10,526 bases of DNA from Stephanodiscus triporus (lineage: Eukaryota > Bacillariophyta > Thalassiosirophyceae > Thalassiosirales > Thalassiosiraceae), in assembly GCA_036939755.1 (NCBI GenBank), contig JALLAZ010001045.1, positions 1 to 10,526 of the forward strand, in the 5' to 3' direction. Below are positions 6,200 to 10,526 of the stretch, piece by piece (position 1 is the stretch's first letter; every line of letters starts with the position of its first letter). Under the pieces are notes generated by a model. That model saw only the letters and a program-made list of their open reading frames with translations, was not told the origin of the DNA and did no database searches. Both the position numbers and the translations under genes were made by a program.

Positions 6200-8626
6200 T
6201 CACACAATGGGAAACTTTCCCGTCGGGACAAAATCTCGCACAATCGCCAGAGGCCACCTGCTACGGACAATGGCACAGATACGCGGCGCTATTTTCATTT
6301 CAATGATTAACCGCTGCCGACCGTGCAAACGATAGAATGGAATCCATTCAGCATCAGCGGTGGGAACACGAGATGGCAACGTAGTGTTATCACCACTGAA
6401 TTGGAACCTCCATCGACGATACTGTCCAGGATAGTACTTTTCATCTTCTGGATGGAACGTGACCGATTGCAGCTCATCGTCGTTGATGGGCTTGAGAACG
6501 GGACTGATGCCACCAGGGTTGTCACGGCTAGAAGGAAAAACGGAATGAAAATTTCCATCGATTGTCCACGGCATGGCGGCATCTCTTTTTAGCTGTAGGT
6601 GAAATCTAGAAGAGATGGAATCGGTGACTGTTCGCCCTTCCTCTTCCGAGTCGCTGCCGATGTTCGGAATGCGCACAGGTTGGTTCTGGCGTGAGAGATG
6701 GTACGGCTCCTCTTCGTGCATCGACGTGATCACCCTAAACCCCGAACGCTCCCCTGACCAACAATTCCAATGTACGAAATTCATAGTCTTACCCGGATCA
6801 TCGAGAGAATTTGTGCTTCCGATAAAAGTATTCACATCCACGAATAGAGTTGAATATCCAAGATCGCCCAGGCAGATCCATATGGGCTTGATTGGTCGCA
6901 GCAGCCTAGTATTCAGCTTGTTTTGGCCGTTGGTATTCATGTGCAACAGGCCAATGCCAAACATATCTGAAGACCAATCCAAATAATTAGAACGAGCATG
7001 GCCGGTTAGGAGAAGGCTTAGTAGTTCGACTGTCATACAATCATGATCCTCGGGCACTGTCATTATGCTTCCACTCTTGTTTTTCGCCCTTGTTTCTATG
7101 ACATTTAGAGACTCACTGCATTTACAGTTGAGGAGCAAAGTTTGGGGGAAGGTCGCAAATGGACCGTGACAACGAAGGATGGTCTCGAGCAATAACGCGC
7201 AGCCTCCCGGCGCCTTAAAAGAACGGAGGTTAGTCTTGACGTACGACTTAATGTCATGGATGTTTGTGGATGATAACTTCAAGTTGACATCCTTGGGATT
7301 TCTGCCCTCGGGGAACATCGTGATATTGCCGGTCGTAGCATCCGTTTCCCACCAACAGACATGACAGACGCGCGCTTGCCGCTGCAACAAAAGGCGCCTC
7401 ATAGTGTAACTGGCCTCTTCTTCGGGACTCACGTGTCTCTTCTTGCGACAGCGCGCCCACTGCCTGTCGAACGCTTGCAATCTCTTCTTGCAACATCGAC
7501 TCCCAGCCTGAGCGGCGACGAAGATTAGAGACGACAACGCATCGGTCAACCGCGGATCAAACTCGCGCTTGCGCTGATCCAACGTCAAATCGTCGAATGG
7601 GACGCGATCGACATCGCACGCCACCGTCGTCCCGCCACGGATGGATGCGCCCGAATACAGAAGTGCAGTCACAATCGATAACAGTGCAGACACACCCTTG
7701 CAATTGTAGGGGAAGAGTGATTTGGTCCCCTTCAATTCGCCGTCGCGCAAAATTGGAAAAGCGGACGATTGCCTATGTGTACGATCCCATTCATCGTCTG
7801 GGGGTGCCGACATAGCCAGACCGTTACCGCATTTAGAGAGCATGAAGCCACTGCGAAGCCAGGATATTGGAATGTTCACTCTACCATCAGCAGCGTTGTT
7901 GTCGCCATCCTCGTCGCTTCCGTCGCTGTCGTCGGTATGGCGAGGGTACGATTCCCAAAGCTGGCTGGATGGGTCGGAATTCTCAGACGATTCATGCAGC
8001 AAAACGGCAATGTCAGATGTGACGGACTCGTCGTCTGAGCTTTCACCCTCTTCATCGCTGCTGTCTCCGTATGATCCAAGCTTGTGCCTTTCATTGCCGT
8101 GATCGTTGAGTCTGTTTCTCCTAACATTCGATCCAAGCGACGACTCGTTCTCGCTCTTGCCCTTCTTCAACCGAAAGACGGGCTCCGGACCGGGAAGGAA
8201 GGAGACATCCTCGTCGTCTGAAACGTCCACCGAGGCATCGGTCGCAGCCGCGGCCACCTCGAGTGCACGTCGAAGCATTGCAGGACCGTTGTCGGGATCG
8301 GGCGCCACATCGTCGTCGCCATCATCGTCATTGTTTCCATTCCTCCTCGCGGCAAGTAGCGACCGCCGCGGTTGGTAATTCGGTGGTCGCTGGCCGACGC
8401 GTCGATTACGCGCGGAACGAATCCTCATGGATCGTCGCAACGGTCCCCCGCCGCCGCGCGCAGCCTCATTGCCATTGCCCCCTTCTGCCAGCATCGTCGT
8501 AGTCGTCTCTCGCATTATTCCTATTGCCGGCGTCGTTAGTCCCATCCTGCTCCCTCTCATCTCTCTGGGGAGCGCCATTGCCATAGCCAGTCGAGTCCTC
8601 GTCGTCGTCGTCGGAATTGTCGCCAT
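6200..8626 (-). CDS. MINDY-3/4-like pseudo-deubiquitinase, C-terminal part
   Basis: Open frame of 808 codons; the true protein probably enters this frame near 8478-8482 (residue about 49) from the upstream segment, not at the ATG at 8626. Residues 60-250 are basic, then Ser/Asp/Glu-rich linker. Residues about 255-808 follow MINDY-3/4 (DUF4205) cysteine proteases, which cut K48-linked ubiquitin: SWLRSGF (255), NCKGVSALLSIVTALL (308-323), FKAPGGCALLLETIL (470-484), ELLSLLLTGHARSN (534-547), RPIKPIWICLGDLGYSTLF (577-595), FVHWNCWSG (617-625) and a C-terminal IVRSRWPLAIV (786-796). In the family G-P-C-A carries the nucleophile and the His lies in S-E-x-H; here these are GVSA (Ser313) and GDLG (Gly590). 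A catalytically dead, ubiquitin-binding protein is therefore likely. Acidic insertions near 655-665 and a long insertion at about 640-755 are unlike the animal proteins. Confidence 0.75.
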   Translation of the reverse strand: MATIPTTTTRTRLAMAMALPREMRGSRMGLTTPAIGIMRETTTTMLAEGGNGNEAARGGGGPLRRSMRIRSARNRRVGQRPPNYQPRRSLLAARRNGNNDDDGDDDVAPDPDNGPAMLRRALEVAAAATDASVDVSDDEDVSFLPGPEPVFRLKKGKSENESSLGSNVRRNRLNDHGNERHKLGSYGDSSDEEGESSDDESVTSDIAVLLHESSENSDPSSQLWESYPRHTDDSDGSDEDGDNNAADGRVNIPISWLRSGFMLSKCGNGLAMSAPPDDEWDRTHRQSSAFPILRDGELKGTKSLFPYNCKGVSALLSIVTALLYSGASIRGGTTVACDVDRVPFDDLTLDQRKREFDPRLTDALSSLIFVAAQAGSRCCKKRLQAFDRQWARCRKKRHVSPEEEASYTMRRLLLQRQARVCHVCWWETDATTGNITMFPEGRNPKDVNLKLSSTNIHDIKSYVKTNLRSFKAPGGCALLLETILRCHGPFATFPQTLLLNCKCSESLNVIETRAKNKSGSIMTVPEDHDCMTVELLSLLLTGHARSNYLDWSSDMFGIGLLHMNTNGQNKLNTRLLRPIKPIWICLGDLGYSTLFVDVNTFIGSTNSLDDPGKTMNFVHWNCWSGERSGFRVITSMHEEEPYHLSRQNQPVRIPNIGSDSEEEGRTVTDSISSRFHLQLKRDAAMPWTIDGNFHSVFPSSRDNPGGISPVLKPINDDELQSVTFHPEDEKYYPGQYRRWRFQFSGDNTTLPSRVPTADAEWIPFYRLHGRQRLIIEMKIAPRICAIVRSRWPLAIVRDFVPTGKFPIV

Positions 8627-9362
8627 CCCCTCCGTTCCCGCCCCCCGCGCCTCTGACGGCGGCTTGGGCGTGCGCGTGCATGGCGCCGTCGCCCCCGGCC
8701 AACGCCGCCATGAAGGCCCGCGCCTCCGCCTGCTGCAGCACCGCGTCGTTCATCGCGGGCGCGAGGACGCCGCCGGCGGTCGCGGCGACGCGGGCCTGAT
8801 TGTAGGCCATCGTGCGCGACAGCCAGCCAAACGGCAGCGGTCCGCCGGACCCGTAATTCGCCTGACCTAATTGCAACGCCGAGGGCGCCACCCCTTCTCC
8901 TCCTCCTCCTCCTCCTCCTCCTTGTCCTTGTCCTTGTCCTCCCACGTCCGCCGCGAAGGCACCCCCCCCAGCGGCGGCGGCGACGGCGGCGGCTGCCGCC
9001 ACTGACGACGACGATGACGATCCTCGCAACGTGGCGTTCATCGCCGCGGCGAACGCTCGATGACCATCCCGCAGGCGGTCGCCACTGCCCCCGCCGCCGC
9101 CGTGGTACAGCCCATCCCCCGCCGCCGTACGATCGCCGAAGAGGGAGGCGTACTGTCCCGGAATCGGTCCCAACGAAGGCGCAACCGATCCGTCCCCGCC
9201 CCATCGGCGCTGCTGCGCGTCCGCGTCCTGCAATGCCGAGGATATCACAGCCCTCATCGCCGCCTCATGATGATTGTTGTTGTTGGCACGATTATCACCC
9301 CCCAACGAGGGGGGAGGAGGGGGGGCGGCGGAGGCGGAGACGGCCGCGTTCTGATGATGATG
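8466..9362 (-). CDS. low-complexity linker segment of the pseudo-MINDY locus
   Basis: Open frame on the minus strand between the TGA at 9365-9363 and a stop at 8466. It starts with HHHQN, a poly-Pro stretch and NNNNHHEAAMRAV, then runs Gly/Ala/Ser-rich with homopolymeric runs (SSSSSS, AAAAA, QGQGQ followed by poly-Gly) and ends acidic (NSDDDDEDS). The conserved-looking part is GPLPFGWLSRTMAYNQARVA with flanking Ala-rich helices (about 8700-8860). No family can be named. The hydrophilic acidic tail reads more naturally than the overlapping frame of the downstream segment, so the switch to that frame is placed at the C5 run 8478-8482. Could be a separate gene starting at an internal ATG, but no stop-separated domain supports that. 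Confidence 0.5.
   Translation of the reverse strand, partial: HHHQNAAVSASAAPPPPPSLGGDNRANNNNHHEAAMRAVISSALQDADAQQRRWGGDGSVAPSLGPIPGQYASLFGDRTAAGDGLYHGGGGGSGDRLRDGHRAFAAAMNATLRGSSSSSSVAAAAAVAAAAGGGAFAADVGGQGQGQGGGGGGGGEGVAPSALQLGQANYGSGGPLPFGWLSRTMAYNQARVAATAGGVLAPAMNDAVLQQAEARAFMAALAGGDGAMHAHAQAAVRGAGGGNGGDGDNSDDDDEDSTGYGNGAPQRDEREQDGTNDAGNRNNARDDYDDAGRRGQWQ
8896..8939. repeat. CTC trinucleotide plus TTGTCC microsatellite
   Basis: A run of about eight CTC/TCC units is followed directly by three TTGTCC units. On the minus strand it encodes the QGQGQ and poly-Gly run of the linker segment. Length variation between alleles in steps of three is likely. Confidence 0.8.
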
Positions 9363-9643
9363 TCAGAGCAGACTCGCGCCGCCGCGGTACGACGACGACA
9401 TGCGTCCCTGAAAAGACGGGTCCGCCGCTTGAATATCCGCGCTGTACGACGACATCCGTCCCTGGAGGGACGATATCTTCTGATCGAGCTGCCGTTGGAA
9501 GTGGTGCATCGACGATAGCGCCGCCGCAGACCGACGACGGTACGACGCGACGTCGCAGCCGCCGCCGTCGTCGTCGTCGTCGTCGCTGCCGCCGCCGACG
9601 TCCCCCCCGCGTGCGCAGTCGTCGGAGGCGCCCTTCGCCCCCC
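9363..9643 (-). CDS. helical linker segment of the pseudo-MINDY locus, ending at TGA
   Basis: About 92 codons, same frame as the segment that follows, ended by TGA at 9365-9363. It has a poly-Asp run, then MHHFQRQLDQKISSLQGRMS, an amphipathic stretch with hydrophobic residues at heptad-like spacing that could form a coiled coil, then a short internal repeat: QGRMSSY (9464-9444) and QGRMSSSY (9410-9387). The repeat with different codons argues for real coding sequence. Reading continues naturally after the TGA (HHHQN), so the stop is either a true mutation, a compensated pair of indels, or a sequence error. Confidence 0.5.
9559..9600. repeat. GCC/GTC trinucleotide tract
   Basis: Alternating runs of GCC and GTC triplets. 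On the minus strand it encodes poly-Asp flanked by poly-Gly in the frame chosen here, and poly-Thr/poly-Ala in the frame of the segment upstream. Because the tract is open in all minus-strand frames it does not help to place the frame switch. Confidence 0.7.
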
Positions 9644-9937
9644 CGTCGTCGTCCCGTGGGACGGCATGTCGTCCTCGCCGTCGTCCCCGCCTCCTCCGCT
9701 GTTCGTCTTCGTCCTCGCCGCCGCCGCCACGGTCGTCGACCCCGACGACGGCGCCGACCGCTTGTGCCTCTTCCTGGAGCCCCGACGATCACCGTCGTCG
9801 TCCTCATTGTCGGCGTCATCGTCCTTGCCTTCGTTTCCGCCGCCGTGCCTGCGCCTTTTCTGGGGCAAGCCTCGCCCGAATGCCGCTGCCGCTGCGGCGG
9901 ACGATGCGCGATCATAGTCGTCGTTGTTCCCCCCCCC
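9644..9937 (-). CDS. NLS-rich linker segment of the pseudo-MINDY locus
   Basis: About 98 codons in the frame that follows the UBA-like segment after loss of one base in the G9 run 9937-9929. It begins NNDDYDRASS and carries two basic clusters, KRRRH (about 9844-9858) and RKRHKR (about 9759-9777), separated by an acidic stretch (DDDADNEDDDGD). This is the pattern of a nuclear localisation signal within a disordered linker. The frame it leaves for the next segment changes at one of two G7 runs (9643-9637 or 9608-9602). An intron covering this segment cannot be fully excluded, since the segments on both sides share one frame, but the segment reads as coding. Confidence 0.45.
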
Positions 9938-10412
9938 GCCGCCGGCGCGACGACCCCGACCAGTCCATGGCCTCGGGGAACCCGTCGTTCGCGGCGGGCC
10001 CGGGCCCCCGCCCCACTCCTCCTCCTCCATCCTCCTCCTCCTCCCGCGGCGGCGGCGGCCGCTGTCCTCCACGCCGCTCGACGACGTTCGCCAGGTAGTC
10101 CTCCCAGTAGAGCGCGCTCGCCAGTCCGACGTTGCCGGCGGATGCCTCCAGGAGGTACATCACCCTGTTCCGATCGACGCCCCCCCCTCCCGCCGCGATC
10201 CCGCCGCCGTCGCCGCCGCCCCTGCCGAAGTTGGTCCCGTGCTCCCTCCGTAGTCGATGGAGCAGTCGCGTCAATAGCGGATCGTCATCCCCCCCCCCGC
10301 CCTCCTCCCAGTCGCGGCGGGGCGGCGGCGGCGGTCGTCTTCCCCCCACCCCCGCGGTGGCCATGTCGGAGTCGCAGCCGGAGGCGGCGGCCAGCGTGCC
10401 AACAGAGTGCAT
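9912..10412 (-). CDS. UBA-like N-terminal segment of the pseudo-MINDY locus
   Basis: Open frame from the ATG at 10412-10410; a second in-frame ATG (Met17, ATGGCC) lies at 10364-10362. Residues 1-78 are Gly/Pro/Asp-rich with one helix (PLLTRLLHRLRREHG, 45-59). Residues about 79-110 hold RNRVMYLLEASAGNVGLASA and LYWEDYLANV. The spacing of V-x-x-L-L-E-A-x-x-G-N-V-x-x-A-x-x-L-Y-W-E-D matches the last two helices of UBA-like domains (UBX/FAF and TAP-C type), which bind ubiquitin. After PPPPREEEED and PEAMDWS the frame runs into an Arg-rich stretch over the G9 run (9937-9929) and stops at 9912; the frame just after that run is more protein-like. Probably the N terminus of the large locus; alone it would be a 166-aa protein. 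Confidence 0.6.
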   Translation of the reverse strand: MHSVGTLAAASGCDSDMATAGVGGRRPPPPPRRDWEEGGGGDDDPLLTRLLHRLRREHGTNFGRGGGDGGGIAAGGGGVDRNRVMYLLEASAGNVGLASALYWEDYLANVVERRGGQRPPPPREEEEDGGGGVGRGPGPAANDGFPEAMDWSGSSRRRRGGEQRRL

Positions 10413-10415
10413 ACA

Positions 10416-10442
10416 ACGACATCAAAATGTCTTTGATGTCGT
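10416..10442. promoter_or_regulatory. perfect 11-bp hairpin just upstream of the ATG
   Basis: ACGACATCAAA (10416-10426) and TTTGATGTCGT (10432-10442) are perfectly complementary around a 5-nt loop. On the minus-strand transcript the stem ends 3 nt before the first ATG of the pseudo-MINDY locus. It could be an RNA stem that affects start choice, favouring Met17, or a palindromic binding site in DNA. Confidence 0.5.
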
Positions 10443-10526
10443 CGTGCCGAAAATACCATGGTTGTGAGCGGTGAGGCTGGAAGTACCGTATTCTACGGTG
10501 TCTAATATTAATTCCTACGTCAAAAC
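10443..10526 (-). promoter_or_regulatory. upstream flank of the pseudo-MINDY locus
   Basis: This piece up to the window edge is the proximal promoter or 5' UTR of the minus-strand locus. It contains a perfect small palindrome ACCGTA-TTC-TACGGT (10485-10499) and a TGACGT half-site on the minus strand (10522-10517), about 105 nt before the ATG. TACCGTATT here equals the start of the right end of the MITE-like element at 2439-2731, so it may be a remnant of the same family. Confidence 0.3.

Noticed and set aside
8485..8626. ATG at 8626 as the true start of the MINDY-like protein
   Set aside because: The overlapping frame of the upstream segment (acidic, Asn-rich) reads more naturally here than MATIPTTTTRTR, and the switch fits a C5 run. 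Not excluded if the N-terminal half proves to be non-coding.
9014..10474. 486-codon open frame on the plus strand opposite the UBA-like and linker segments
   Set aside because: Its translation is almost only Arg, Pro, Ser and Val, the mirror of GC-rich Asp/Gly/Ala triplets on the other strand. It has no domain, whereas the minus strand shows a UBA-like motif and NLS clusters. That it is open while the minus strand is broken is worth remembering.
1..10526. tRNA, rRNA, CRISPR or bacterial operon features
   Set aside because: No cloverleaf with T-loop, no spacer-repeat array and no Shine-Dalgarno/operon pattern was seen; gene structure is eukaryotic.

Overview
The window looks like nuclear DNA of a unicellular photosynthetic eukaryote, most likely a diatom. 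This rests on a plant/stramenopile-type RanGAP with one 79-nt GT-AG intron, Ser/Asp-rich low-complexity protein segments, TTAGGG-type telomeric repeats and compact, closely spaced genes. Diatom is an inference; no rRNA or organelle marker is present.

Layout. Positions 1-3271 are AT-rich and hold no gene I can support. They carry hairpins (11-52, 582-629), an 80-bp foldback (1144-1223), a diverged 43-bp direct repeat (2003-2045 and 2298-2340) with a short interstitial telomere-like tract between the copies (2173-2198), and a 293-bp MITE-like element with 28-bp inverted ends (2439-2731). From 3272 to 4829 (minus strand) lies a two-exon Ran GTPase-activating protein gene of 492 codons. A TAC/GTAC-rich stretch (4830-5260) separates it from a divergent GC-rich gene (5261-6001, plus) for a 246-aa protein whose second half resembles a PH-like fold.

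Positions 6200-10412 (minus) hold one large locus, convergent with the PH-like gene. Its C-terminal part is an open frame with the conserved skeleton of the MINDY-3/MINDY-4 deubiquitinase family (DUF4205 type), but both catalytic residues are replaced: Cys by Ser and His by Gly. Its N-terminal part has a UBA-like helical motif and basic nuclear-localisation-like clusters. The reading frame of the low-complexity N-terminal half changes three times at G/C homopolymers and meets one in-frame TGA, so the locus is either a real long gene with assembly indels or a decaying one.

Together: the RanGAP supplies the GTP-hydrolysis step of the Ran nuclear transport cycle. The large locus would encode a probable ubiquitin-binding pseudo-deubiquitinase, perhaps nuclear. 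The genes show no operon-like link, as expected for a eukaryotic nucleus. The most interesting object is the UBA-like/pseudo-MINDY protein.
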